From contig NZ_JAKZFC010000002.1 of the NCBI RefSeq assembly GCF_022549215.1, positions 1-64,000 of the forward strand: 64,000 bases of DNA, read 5' to 3'. Below are positions 33,601-41,253 of the stretch, piece after piece. Positions within the stretch are counted from its first letter, which is position 1, and each line of letters begins with the position of its first letter. Under the pieces are notes generated by a model, which worked only from the letters and a program-made list of their open reading frames with translations, did not search any database and had not been told where the DNA came from. Source of the DNA: Solibacillus palustris (GTDB lineage: Bacteria > Bacillota > Bacilli > Bacillales_A > Planococcaceae). The translations under genes were made by a program, and so were the position numbers.

Positions 33601-33996
33601 ATGAAAAACAAACAGTTTATCTTTATTTTGGCTTTATTCGTTGTGTTATTGACGTTATTTGCTACGGGAGTAATGTTATCGAACAAAGATACAGCTGAAG
33701 CTGAGAATGTTGGTGCTGAAAAAAAACACTCTGATTTATATGATGTATTATTAGTTTTATTAGACCCTGAAGCAAGAAAAGTAATTAATAAGGAATTCCC
33801 AAATCGTAGTTATGCACTTTGGAATGCAGAAATATTAGAAGTAAAGCGACTAACTGGCGGGTATTCTCAATATGATTTTACTGTGAAAGTAAAATATGAT
33901 ACGTATACAGGTCCTTTTAATCCACCTGAAGGTCCTATTACAATAACCTTTCATGTAACAACAGATGGGGTTTCGGTAGTGAAAATTCAAAAATGA
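33601..33996 (+). CDS. DUF3888-family exported protein
   Basis: A 131-residue protein with an N-terminal signal/anchor (about 5-24). The mature part matches the Bacillus DUF3888 pattern: LYDVLLVLLDPEARKVINKE, NAEILEVKRL, then GPFNPPEGPITITFHV. Function unknown. ATG 33601 is preferred (AAGGTGG ten bases ahead) over GTG 33586, which overlaps that site. Between repeats 24 and 25. Confidence 0.8.
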   Translation: MKNKQFIFILALFVVLLTLFATGVMLSNKDTAEAENVGAEKKHSDLYDVLLVLLDPEARKVINKEFPNRSYALWNAEILEVKRLTGGYSQYDFTVKVKYDTYTGPFNPPEGPITITFHVTTDGVSVVKIQK

Positions 33997-34020
33997 GTCT
34001 CGATACACTGTATCTAATTT

Positions 34021-34105
34021 AACTAACGGGGGCTTTACTTGAGAATCATTGAGTTGCATATGCAGCTCTTTTTTCTTATTGAACTAACGGGGCAGTTTAG
34101 TTGAA
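34021..34105 (+). repeat. cassette repeat 25, full unit
   Basis: AACTAACGGGGGC, TTTACTTGAGAATCATT, hairpin GAGTTGCATATGCAGCTC with T-run, right core AACTAACGGGGCAG with TTTAGTTGAA. The left core lies 24 bp after the stop codon of the gene before. Confidence 0.96.
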
Positions 34106-34146
34106 GAAGGCAATAATGAATTTACCGAAAGATGGGAGATATTCAT

Positions 34147-34623
34147 TTGAAAAAATGTATTCTGCTAATGTTATTTAGCTTCACCTTAATCTTATCTGCT
34201 TGTTCCCAAACTGAGGAAGACACAGAGGAATATGCAGGGATTATTGGTGATGAACAAACTTTGGGTTATGAGTACACAGTATCAAAAGAACAAAATAGAT
34301 TTTTTTGGGAGATTGGCTACAAAGGAGATATATCTATTATCGAAGAGTGTGCTGCCAATCAAGAAGATTTAGTAAATTACATGAATGCTGTAAATGATAG
34401 TAAATTGGTATTGGCAAAACTAATTACATCGGTATCATACTTATTAATAATTATTATAACAACGCTTTTCCTTTATAAGAAAAATAGAAAAACGCTTAAA
34501 GATAGCGGTGTAGTTATAACTATATTATCAGGTATTGCAATATATATTGCCTTCAAATCATCATTTGATTTAATTGGATTATTACAAGATACAAAATACT
34601 ATTACTTGATACTAACTAATTAA
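34147..34623 (+). CDS. lipoprotein with two C-terminal membrane spans
   Basis: A 158-residue protein. TTG 34147 (GGGAGA upstream) gives MKKCILLMLFSFTLILSACS, a clear lipoprotein signal with lipobox LSAC; ATG 34132 would be only five residues longer. After an acidic exported part, two spans follow (LITSVSYLLIIIITTLFLY, VVITILSGIAIYIAF). Family unknown. Its stop TAA (34621-34623) overlaps the next repeat's left core. Confidence 0.7.
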   Translation: MKKCILLMLFSFTLILSACSQTEEDTEEYAGIIGDEQTLGYEYTVSKEQNRFFWEIGYKGDISIIEECAANQEDLVNYMNAVNDSKLVLAKLITSVSYLLIIIITTLFLYKKNRKTLKDSGVVITILSGIAIYIAFKSSFDLIGLLQDTKYYYLILTN

Positions 34624-34704
34624 GCTAACGGGAGCTTTACTTGAAGATCATTGAATTGCTTAGGCAGCTCTTTTTTCTTATTGAACTAAAGGGGCAGGTT
34701 AGTT
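34622..34704 (+). repeat. cassette repeat 26, full unit, overlapping a stop codon
   Basis: AAGCTAACGGGAGC, TTTACTTGAAGATCATT, hairpin GAATTGCTTAGGCAGCTC with T-run, right core AACTAAAGGGGCAG with GTTAGTTTTA. The first two bases belong to the lipoprotein stop codon. Confidence 0.94.
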
Positions 34705-34726
34705 TTATAGTGTTGTTTAACTTGTG

Positions 34727-34750
34727 TTCAATAATCGGGCCATATTGTGG
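34727..34750 (+). repeat. site family D, copy 5
   Basis: TTCAATAATCGGGCCATATT then GTGG; arms CAATAT-like around CGGGCC. Preceded by GTTGTTTAACTTGTG, as at copies 1 and 3. Confidence 0.55.
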
Positions 34751-34774
34751 AGTAACAGTCTTTTATGCAATTTT

Positions 34775-34795
34775 ACCAAACGACGCTTTGGGAAG
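34775..34795 (+). repeat. end piece of tail A
   Basis: ACCAAACGACGCTTTGGGAA alone, without the rest of the tail. Its isolated presence suggests the palindromic end is a site in its own right. Confidence 0.7.
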
Positions 34796-34888
34796 GTTAT
34801 TGGAATGCTTACTTAAAAATTTTCAGTCAAATGAATGAGGTTTTCTTATTTGCATTTAATGTATATTTAATTTAAAGGGGTTGATGAA

Positions 34889-35350
34889 ATGATTAAGGGA
34901 CTTTATGAAGCACATTTACCAGTAAGTAATTTAGAAAAGTCTATCGCTTTTTATAAAAAAATAGGTTTGATTTTAGACCATATTGTAGATAATAAAATTG
35001 CCTTTCTTTGGGTTGAGGAAAACAAAAGTTGGATAGGACTTTGGGAAACAGATAAAGTAAATATCGAATACCACCCATCTATTAGACATTTAGCTTTTCA
35101 AGTGGAACTAGAGGATTTGAAAGTGGTTGTTGAATGGTTAAAAGAAAAGGATATATATGCAAGAGAAGCATTCGGATTTAAGCCTGTAGAACCCTTCGTT
35201 ATGGCACGTAATGATTATGCTCATGCTAAAATACATTTTGATGATCCAGATGGCAACAGTATTGAGTTGATTTGTAAACTACCGAATCCCCGTAATATCA
35301 CAAACCGTATGTATTTAAGTGAATGGGAGAACTTAAATAAAACTGATTAA
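34889..35350 (+). CDS. VOC-superfamily (glyoxalase/fosfomycin-resistance fold) protein
   Basis: A 153-residue two-module VOC protein. Metal-type ligands: His in GLYEAHLPVSNL (module 1), His in IRHLAFQVE, Glu in DPDGNSIELICKL (module 2). KNIGLILD-type and WLKEKDIYAREAFG segments fit the fold. It may act on a thiol adduct or antibiotic, but the chemistry cannot be read from sequence. ATG after AAAGGGGTTGATGAA. VOC genes are common cassette cargo. Confidence 0.82.
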   Translation: MIKGLYEAHLPVSNLEKSIAFYKKIGLILDHIVDNKIAFLWVEENKSWIGLWETDKVNIEYHPSIRHLAFQVELEDLKVVVEWLKEKDIYAREAFGFKPVEPFVMARNDYAHAKIHFDDPDGNSIELICKLPNPRNITNRMYLSEWENLNKTD

Positions 35351-35371
35351 ATATACATATACAATAGAAAT

Positions 35372-35398
35372 AATGTTCCCAAATCGAAGTTAGGAAAC
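35372..35398 (+). repeat. site family C, copy 5
   Basis: AATGTTCCCAAATCG then AAGTTAGGAAAC, followed by a hairpin, as at copies 1 and 2. Confidence 0.55.
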
Positions 35399-35500
35399 AG
35401 ACTTAAATGCCATGAATGTTGTTAAATCAGCGTTCGTGGCTTTTCTTATGAACATTGTTTATGAGTTGTTTTATTCACTTTTGTTAAAAGTCAGTGAGTC

Positions 35501-35550
35501 AAACTAAACTAACAAAGCACAAAGTCAGTTGTTCTTTATTAGTTTAGTTT
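35501..35550 (+). repeat. cassette repeat 27, decayed
   Basis: AAACTAAACTAACAAAGC, then CAGTTGTTC, then TTAGTTTAGTTTA; outer arms AAACTAA / TTAGTTT still pair. Confidence 0.45.
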
Positions 35551-35600
35551 ATTTCATTACAAAGTATGTATGCATTCGTTACTTTTTATATTTTGTGATC

Positions 35601-35626
35601 TTCAACAATCGGGCGCAATTCTGTAA
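35601..35626 (+). repeat. site family D, copy 6
   Basis: TTCAACAATCGGGCGCAATT then CTGTAA, followed by CAAGGATCA as at copy 2. Confidence 0.55.
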
Positions 35627-36377
35627 CAAGGATCAGCCTAAAATTAATAAGTGAATATGTTAATGTGTAAAGCATCTTGTAATTTTCAGGGTGCTTTTAT
35701 TTTGTTGTTTTTAGGAAGTGAAAAACGTTTCACATTGATTTCACACTTTAGTGCGCGAATAACATTTACTCAATTTGAACTTGTAAATCTCAAAAGTATA
35801 AAGCATCTTAAAGAGTTGGTATTACTGAATTTGTAAAGTGCAGTAGAGGTTAACAGAATATGAGATATGTAAATGTGATGTATATGATATTTAATGTGTA
35901 AACCAGGGGAATTGTGTTAGAGCAATATTTATCAAACAACATAACGACAGGCGATGTGGCTCATGCTTTGTCGTCTTTTTTGTTGCATTTATTATTCTAT
36001 AGAAATAAATTTAGGTTCTCCTAGCGAAATATAAAAAGCCTGCGGGTCTCGCGAGGCTCAAAAACGGTCTAGATATAAGTAGGAAAAAGGCGTTCCTTCC
36101 ACCCGTTTAGCAAAACCAAAGCTATATTTGAGAAATGAGGGGTACTCTGTAAGATAAAGTACAAGTAATTGTACTTTAAACCTTATTAAATAATGGCTTA
36201 TATATAATGTTTCACATTTTTATTTTGCATAAATTTTACTTAAAAAAGCTGTCGTTTTGAATAAAGATTAATCAAAATGACAGCTTTATTTTATTTTTAA
36301 TAACTGTTTTTTATAAAAAAGATTGATTATTTTAAATCTCTTTATTCCACAAATATCTAACTACCCAGCGTCTCTAA

Positions 36378-37634
36378 CTAAAATGAAGCAGTTATTTTTT
36401 GTGGAAGTTTATTACTCATTTTACTTAACCCAATAAATATAATCACAATGATTAATATAATCGGGGCTAACTCTTTCGGGAAAAATAGCATTAGAGACAG
36501 TCCTACTAGTAAAGGTGTCTTTAAAATAGAGATCGAAGCACTACTACCTATAACAGCTACGATAAAGAGCATATCTAGTTGTGGAAACAGCGTCGCGATA
36601 GCGTAGCCTTGTAATATGGAAGCGAATATTACTGGTAAAATATTTCCACCAACCCAACCTGACTTTAAACAAAACTCCATTAAAACCAGTTTTAAAACAG
36701 AAGCCAAAATTAATGTAGCAATCGAAAGTGTCGGTACTAAACTAGGCAAAGCTTGCATAGAAAGTTGGCCGGAAAAAAGTAGATTAGGAGCAATTAAAGA
36801 CATCAAACCAATACCAATACCACCGATAAAAGCACATAAAATAATTTTATTTTTGATTTTAGAAAAGAATTTATTCAATGTTCTTTCTATTAGTTCATAT
36901 AGTTTACTAAACAAAATACCAAACAATATTAAAGGAATAAAAAGAACCAATTCATCCAAACCCCAATTAGTTTCCCCTAATTTTGTCACAAAAGGGGGTT
37001 GGTCTGATATTTTTATTAAAAACATAAAGGCAACCATACCGTTAACAATAAATACCATATATAAAAATTTTTTAAATAAAAGCAGCTTTTTCTCTTTAGG
37101 AGCCCGATCAGGATCATAGGAAATGAGGTAGTTATGAGGTAATGCTAATTTTTTCAGTCTAATTAACCAAGATTCCTTTTTCCATTCGTTGTATGAAAAA
37201 TAAAAGTAACGCATTTTATCTCCCTGCCATACCGATAACGCAATAACAGAACTTAATATGGCTGCTGCGGGACCTACACTTGCACCAAAGATTAAAATAA
37301 AAAAAGCAATTAAAAAATTGAGCCATACATATGAATAGTCAATTCTTTGAGTTGTTTTTAATTCAATAATAGAATCATTAGCTGTTTTAGGCAGATTTCC
37401 CCACTTATACCTGCTAAAACCTACTAAAATACCACCAAAAATACATAAAAATAATGTATAGATGAAGGGTGTATTTAAATTATTGGATATGTCAGTCCAT
37501 AAAAAATCTGTCAACCCATTAACTAAAATTAAAAAAACAGAAGAAATAGAACCAATTATCCCACTTAGAATTAAGCCATAAACAAGTAATCCGATTATTT
37601 TAAAGTACTTCTCAGTCAAAATAAAATTCCCCAC
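36378..37634 (-). CDS. ClC-family voltage-gated chloride channel-like protein
   Basis: A 418-residue protein with about ten membrane helices. The first ion-path loop is GASVGPAAAI (family pattern G-x-x-G-P) and the second KSGWVGGNILPVIFASILQGYA (pattern G-x-F/W-x-x-x-x-P-x-x-x-x-x-x-x-x-G). The external gating Glu found in G-R-E-G-P of transporters is replaced (V-G-P-A), so it may be channel-like or divergent. Minus strand, with its own terminator; probably not part of the cassette series. Confidence 0.75.
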   Translation of the reverse strand: MGNFILTEKYFKIIGLLVYGLILSGIIGSISSVFLILVNGLTDFLWTDISNNLNTPFIYTLFLCIFGGILVGFSRYKWGNLPKTANDSIIELKTTQRIDYSYVWLNFLIAFFILIFGASVGPAAAILSSVIALSVWQGDKMRYFYFSYNEWKKESWLIRLKKLALPHNYLISYDPDRAPKEKKLLLFKKFLYMVFIVNGMVAFMFLIKISDQPPFVTKLGETNWGLDELVLFIPLILFGILFSKLYELIERTLNKFFSKIKNKIILCAFIGGIGIGLMSLIAPNLLFSGQLSMQALPSLVPTLSIATLILASVLKLVLMEFCLKSGWVGGNILPVIFASILQGYAIATLFPQLDMLFIVAVIGSSASISILKTPLLVGLSLMLFFPKELAPIILIIVIIFIGLSKMSNKLPQKITASF

Positions 37635-37817
37635 TTTTAAAATGTATATTAAGACTCTCTCTTGTTGCTTTAAGTAACTCTACTCATTTGAAATACTAAT
37701 AAGTATAATTATGTCGATATAATTATACTTGACTATACAATGAAAAGCTACTTTATATGAGTACCTTCATTGGAGTGCTTTTATTGTTTTTTCTCTTAAA
37801 GAGATTTATCATATCCG

Positions 37818-38003
37818 GAATGTGAATAGTTATCAAAGCCGTTTAAAGAGCTAGATGGACGTTTTAATGGTGTAGCGACTAAATATCTAGACCATTATTT
37901 GAGCTGGTTCCAATTCTTAGACACCTTCAAACATATAAAAGATAACTTTACAATAACCAAAATGGTTTTAGACAGTTGTTCTTTCTCAGTTAACGTAACT
38001 TAA
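37818..38003 (+). pseudogene. IS1595-family transposase, C-terminal remnant
   Basis: NSYQSRLK in one frame continues, after a frameshift near 37852, as RFNGVATKYLDHYLSWFQFL and DTFKHIKDN. This is the conserved C-terminal H-x-x-x-R-F-N-G-V-x-T-K-Y-L-x-x-Y-L-x-W-F end of IS1595 transposases. Its stop at 38001-38003 lies within repeat 28. Confidence 0.75.
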
Positions 38004-38019
38004 GGGCAGGTTAATTCAA
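37997..38019 (+). repeat. cassette repeat 28, diverged core
   Basis: AACTTAAGGGCAG with GTTAATTCAA. Confidence 0.7.
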
Positions 38020-38090
38020 TAATCGGAAGGAAAAAGGTAGATAGAAAGGGAACTATTTGATATACCGGATTAAATAAAGGAGTGAAGGCT

Positions 38091-38462
38091 ATGAGTAAAT
38101 CATTTATTGAACAAGTACATTATATTAGAATTCCTGTAAAAGATTTAGAACTGTCTGCACAATGGTATAGAGATGTATTAGGGCTCCAGTTACTAAACAA
38201 TACTGAGGAACTTGCAATATTAAAAGTAAATGAAGGACCTTTCTTACTTATCTTAGTTCCTACCGAAGATGAAACATTTGCACATTTTACAATTGATAAT
38301 GAACAAGAATTTAGCATTGGCTTTACAAGTCCAGAATTATCTAAATTTCATCAACACTTAATTGATAATCAAGTTAAGGTTGAGGATATAAAAGAAGATA
38401 ATGGTCATGCCTTTTTCCACTTTTATGACCCAAATGGTAATAAACTTCAAGTACACTGGTAA
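38091..38462 (+). CDS. VOC-superfamily (glyoxalase-like) protein
   Basis: A 123-residue two-module VOC protein: His in VHYIRIPVKDLELSAQWYRD, FTIDNEQEFSIGF at the module border, Glu/Gln in FYDPNGNKLQVHW (the last ligand position is Q rather than E). ATG 38091 with AAAGGAG at the right distance; GTG 38082 overlaps it. Last gene of the array, between repeats 28 and 29. Confidence 0.85.
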   Translation: MSKSFIEQVHYIRIPVKDLELSAQWYRDVLGLQLLNNTEELAILKVNEGPFLLILVPTEDETFAHFTIDNEQEFSIGFTSPELSKFHQHLIDNQVKVEDIKEDNGHAFFHFYDPNGNKLQVHW

Positions 38463-38489
38463 GATTATAATAAATAAATTACCTTATTT

Positions 38490-38544
38490 CATTAACGGGT
38501 GCTTTAACGGAATAAGAACGGGAACGTCCAAATCAGACGTTCCC
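38490..38544 (+). repeat. cassette repeat 29, left half; end of array
   Basis: CATTAACGGGTGC followed by hairpin GGGAACGTC (38520-38528) / GACGTTCCC (38536-38544) and T6. No right core follows, and no copy is seen in the remaining 25 kb. Confidence 0.85.
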
Positions 38545-38737
38545 ATATTTTTTGCCTGAAAAACAACAATACTATTTAACAAAGCCTATAATTAAAGTGT
38601 ATTACGTAATAAACGCGGTCTATGTTATCAACCGTAACACTGCCTGTAAAACCTTTAGGGATTTTATCACATTTTACTTTCTTCTAACTAATATGATTTG
38701 AAACAAATGAAGAGCACAAAATTGTGCTCTTCAATTA

Positions 38738-38914
38738 CTAACGACGGTGTTCTACAAGGTCAATTGCACCCAACAAGATATGGGCTAAACCGAATCCAAA
38801 TACAGTGTGTGCAATCATGTTATTAGGACCATTTTTTTGCTTTAGAGCAAGTCCAGTCACTGTAACAGCAGAACCTAAAATAGCTGGGATTAAACCTTCA
38901 CGAATGTTGTTCAT
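38738..38914 (-). CDS. small conserved-looking membrane protein, 58 residues
   Basis: Begins MNNIREGLIPAILGSAVTVT and has two short hydrophobic segments (LIPAILGSAVTVTGLAL, HTVFGFGLAHILLGAIDLV). ATG 38914 follows GGAGGGATTTTAT; a longer frame from 38929 overlaps that site. Looks like the short asparagine/YwcE-style membrane proteins of Bacillales, but I cannot name it. Confidence 0.7.
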   Translation of the reverse strand: MNNIREGLIPAILGSAVTVTGLALKQKNGPNNMIAHTVFGFGLAHILLGAIDLVEHRR

Positions 38915-39091
38915 ATAAAATCCCTCCATCGTAGTTATTTGGTGTTATTACACCATTATTACTATTAACCAATAAACAAGATGCTATACTTTCTAAACAT
39001 GAGTAAAGCATCATTCTTTCACCAATGAAGTGACAAGATCACATGAAAGAGAATATATGGGAGACTATAATGGAGAATGGATACAAGATAA

Positions 39092-39139
39092 ATTAGGCTA
39101 CTTAACTTTCCTTGAAATCGGGAAATAAGTAGCCTAATT
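39092..39139. terminator. strong bidirectional hairpin
   Basis: AATTAGGCTACTTA and TAAGTAGCCTAATT, a perfect 14-bp stem with a 20-nt loop. Confidence 0.7.
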
Positions 39140-39201
39140 AGGTGAATATGTGTGTTTTAAACAACTAATTCAGTACAATATTTTGTGTCGACATTCTAAT
39201 T

Positions 39202-39369
39202 TTACGAAGGATTTATTGTACTCGAATTATTTTCTTCTTCGGATTGTTCCTCAGTGGCGAAGTGGTCGTATGCAAGTAAAGTTACACCTAATTTTTCTTC
39301 AAGACTTTTTAATTCATTTAGCTGCTCAGGTCCAAGATTTGCGAATTTTGTTTTGACCAAATTGATCAC
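39202..39369 (-). CDS. small acidic protein, about 55 residues
   Basis: An open frame reads KTKFANLGPEQLNELKSLEE, then KLGVTLLAYDHFATEEQSEE and an acidic tail, stopping at 39202. Start may be GTG 39369 or TTG 39360, with TAGGATG close by. The regular helix-forming FANLGPEQLNELKSLEEKLG strongly suggests a real gene; family unknown. Confidence 0.6.
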   Translation of the reverse strand: MINLVKTKFANLGPEQLNELKSLEEKLGVTLLAYDHFATEEQSEEENNSSTINPS

Positions 39370-39646
39370 ATCCTAACTTAGTTATAAAAGTAGTATGAGA
39401 AAATGTTAGCTCGTTATCCTTAAAAAGTTTTTAGAGTATAAAGTATGAGAGCAATCAAAATTAAAAGTTTGGACAATCTTGAGTGCATATCGATTGAGAT
39501 AACCTCTTTATTTTAACTGTGAGAAATTTAGTATTTGGATTTAATCTTTTGTAAACGTAATGAAAATGACAGAATGGAAAAAATAGATTATTGTATTAAA
39601 ATAAGGTGTCATTATTTAAATAGATAAGCAGAATGGAGGACTATAG

Positions 39647-40354
39647 ATGGAATTTCAAACGATGATGCAAGAATTAGAGGCACTCGGGAAAGAGCGGACA
39701 AAAAAGATATATATGGGTAATGGAGCTGTGGAGCCTGTGTTCGGTGTAACAACAGGGTCGATGAAGCCATATAGAAAGCAAATTAGAATTGACCAACAAT
39801 TAGCGGAACAATTATATGCATCGGGTAATTATGATGCGATGTATTTTGCAGGGGTAATTGCAGATCCAAATGCGATGACTGAGGAAGATTATGACCGCTG
39901 GATTGACGGCGCTTATTTTTACATGATTTCAGATTATGTTGTGGCGGTAACACTGGCAGAATCGGATATTGCCCAGCAAGTAAGTGATAAATGGATTGCA
40001 AGTGGCCATGAATTGAAAATGTCAGCTGGCTGGAGTTGTTATTGTTGGCTATTAGGAAATCGTAAAGATGAATATTTTGAAGCTCAGAAAATTCAGGGCA
40101 TGCTTGAGAAAGTAAAGAAAGAGATTCACCATGCGCCGCCAAGAACACAAGCATCAATGAATAACTTTGTCATGACAGTTGGCGTTTCGTTTAAACCACT
40201 CCATGAGGAAGCATTAAAAATCGCACATGAAATTGGCCCTGTTGAAATGCAACGTGAAGGTAAGAAACCAGGGATTTTACATGCTGCATTAGAAATTGAA
40301 AAGCAAATAGAAAAGGACCGAATCGGCTTTAAGCGTAAACATGTTCGCTGCTAA
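39647..40354 (+). CDS. AlkD-like DNA alkylation repair protein
   Basis: A 235-residue all-helical HEAT-repeat protein of the AlkD/COG4912 type. Y-F-A-G-V, ISDYVVAVTLAES and SAGWSCYCWLLGNRKDEYF follow the family's helices. AlkD removes alkylated bases without base flipping; whether this subgroup has glycosylase activity is unknown. ATG after AATGGAGGACTATAG. Confidence 0.82.
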   Translation: MEFQTMMQELEALGKERTKKIYMGNGAVEPVFGVTTGSMKPYRKQIRIDQQLAEQLYASGNYDAMYFAGVIADPNAMTEEDYDRWIDGAYFYMISDYVVAVTLAESDIAQQVSDKWIASGHELKMSAGWSCYCWLLGNRKDEYFEAQKIQGMLEKVKKEIHHAPPRTQASMNNFVMTVGVSFKPLHEEALKIAHEIGPVEMQREGKKPGILHAALEIEKQIEKDRIGFKRKHVRC

Positions 40355-40423
40355 GGCTAACACTTGTTTTTTTTTGAGTGCTTTGTATAAACTAAAAATA
40401 GGGAATGTTTGAGGAGGCATATG

Positions 40424-40969
40424 ATGAAACCGAGTATTGCAATTGATATGGACCAAGTGTTAGCAGATTTTTATTTAAAATTATGCGACACATACAATAA
40501 AAATTTTGGGGCGAATTTTACAAAAGACGAATTTTTATTAACAACACAACGTGATTTATCACAAGAAGATGCTAAAAAATTATTTGGGCTATTAAATGAG
40601 CCAGATTTCTTCCGTGATTTAGAAGTACTAGATCCAGATTGTATTGAGGTCATAAAAGGGCTACAAGAACATTTTGAAATTTATATTGCCACAGCTGCAA
40701 TGGATGTGCCGGGTTCATTTAATGCGAAGTATGATTGGTTAATGGAGCATATGCCATTTATAAAAACGCAAAACATCGTATTCTGTGGCAATAAAGCCGT
40801 AATACATACGGACTTTTTAATCGATGATAGCCCACGACAATTAGAAGCCTTTAGTGGTACGGGATTGCTTTACTCAATGCCGTATAATGCGGCAGAAGAT
40901 GGCTATAAACGCGTTCACAATTGGCGAGAAATTCAAGCGTATTTTATGGAGCTATTAGCAAAAAAATAA
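40424..40969 (+). CDS. 5'(3')-deoxyribonucleotidase (NT5C family)
   Basis: A 181-residue HAD phosphatase. Catalytic D-x-D in IAIDMDQVLADFY, motif II Thr/Ser in IYIATAAMDVPGS, motif IV in DFLIDDSPRQLEAF. It dephosphorylates deoxynucleoside monophosphates and tunes dNTP pools. ATG 40424 is preferred over ATG 40421 for spacing from GGAGG (40412-40416); the two differ by one residue. Confidence 0.87.
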   Translation: MKPSIAIDMDQVLADFYLKLCDTYNKNFGANFTKDEFLLTTQRDLSQEDAKKLFGLLNEPDFFRDLEVLDPDCIEVIKGLQEHFEIYIATAAMDVPGSFNAKYDWLMEHMPFIKTQNIVFCGNKAVIHTDFLIDDSPRQLEAFSGTGLLYSMPYNAAEDGYKRVHNWREIQAYFMELLAKK

Positions 40970-41007
40970 TATAAAAAAAATAATATAAAAAAAATAATAT
41001 AAAAAAA
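40963..41007. repeat. AT-only tandem repeat
   Basis: Three near-identical copies of AATAATATAAAAAA beginning at the stop codon of the nucleotidase. A likely slippage site. It runs into hairpin CACCCAA / TTGGGTG with T6 (41009-41039). Confidence 0.8.
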
Positions 41008-41039
41008 TCACCCAACTACTAAATATTGGGTGGTTTTTT
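41005..41039 (+). terminator. terminator after the nucleotidase
   Basis: AATCACCCAA and ATTGGGTGGTTTTTT around CTACTAAAT. Confidence 0.8.
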
Positions 41040-41253
41040 GATTTCTAAAGTTGTGCTTAAAGTGGTTTGGATTTTTTCATTCGTTTAATCAATGGGTTGA
41101 CGTTGTAAGGTATTAAATGAAAACCATGATAAATGTAGCTACCATCTAAAATATGTCTCATCATCTACTATTAAGATACTAGTAATTCATAGTGATATAG
41201 TATTATAATTTGAATAGTTAGAATTATTATTATATTTCTAAGGGGATAGTGAG

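Larger units (their letters stand above)
35351..36377. other. 1-kb gene-free stretch with decayed sites
   Basis: No supported gene (a 61-codon frame near 35651 lacks a ribosome site and runs through a hairpin). Contains family-C copy 5, hairpin GCCATGAATGTTGT / GCGTTCGTGGC (about 35408-35440), decayed repeat 27, family-D copy 6, hairpin AAAGCATC / GGTGCTTTT (35669-35699), and a strong bidirectional terminator AAAGCTGTC / GACAGCTTT enclosing TTTTGA/TCAAAA (36244-36287) that ends the ClC gene. Confidence 0.6.
236..38544 (+). mobile_element. candidate integron-like gene cassette array
   Basis: About 28 stretches, mostly with one or two small genes, are separated by copies of one repeat (cores near 264, 1461, 3879, 5087, 6571, 7211, 8188, 8910, 9455, 11115, 11327, 12021, 12967, 14588, 15466, 16007, 16434, 19184, 19892, 20946, 30238, 31934, 32377, 33451, 34021, 34622, 35501, 37997, 38490). 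All copies point the same way. Most genes are on the + strand and unrelated to one another, with heavy representation of resistance-like, acyltransferase, VOC and small membrane proteins, as in integron cassette pools. A tyrosine recombinase lies inside the array in opposite orientation. That it works as an integron is inference; the repeat pattern and the gene layout are directly visible. Confidence 0.7.

Noticed and set aside
35651-35836. 61-codon frame
   Set aside because: No ribosome site, runs through a hairpin, composition unlike protein.
236-38544. Canonical integron attC sites with IntI
   Set aside because: The cores miss one position of RYYYAAC/GTTRRRY and the recombinase lacks the IntI-specific block, so I call it integron-like, not an integron.
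236-38544. CRISPR array
   Set aside because: Repeats are 0.1-9 kb apart with genes between; no short regular spacers and no cas genes.
1461-38544. Plain duplicated transcription terminators
   Set aside because: A terminator alone does not explain the conserved right core after the T-run, nor cores kept where the hairpin is lost or replaced by an unrelated one.
1461-38544. MITE or bcr-type dispersed repeat
   Set aside because: No constant terminal inverted repeats with target duplications, strictly one orientation, and confined to one region of the window; but a genome-wide search is needed to close this option.
39150-39356. 68-codon plus-strand frame
   Set aside because: It is antisense to the better supported small minus-strand gene at 39202-39369.
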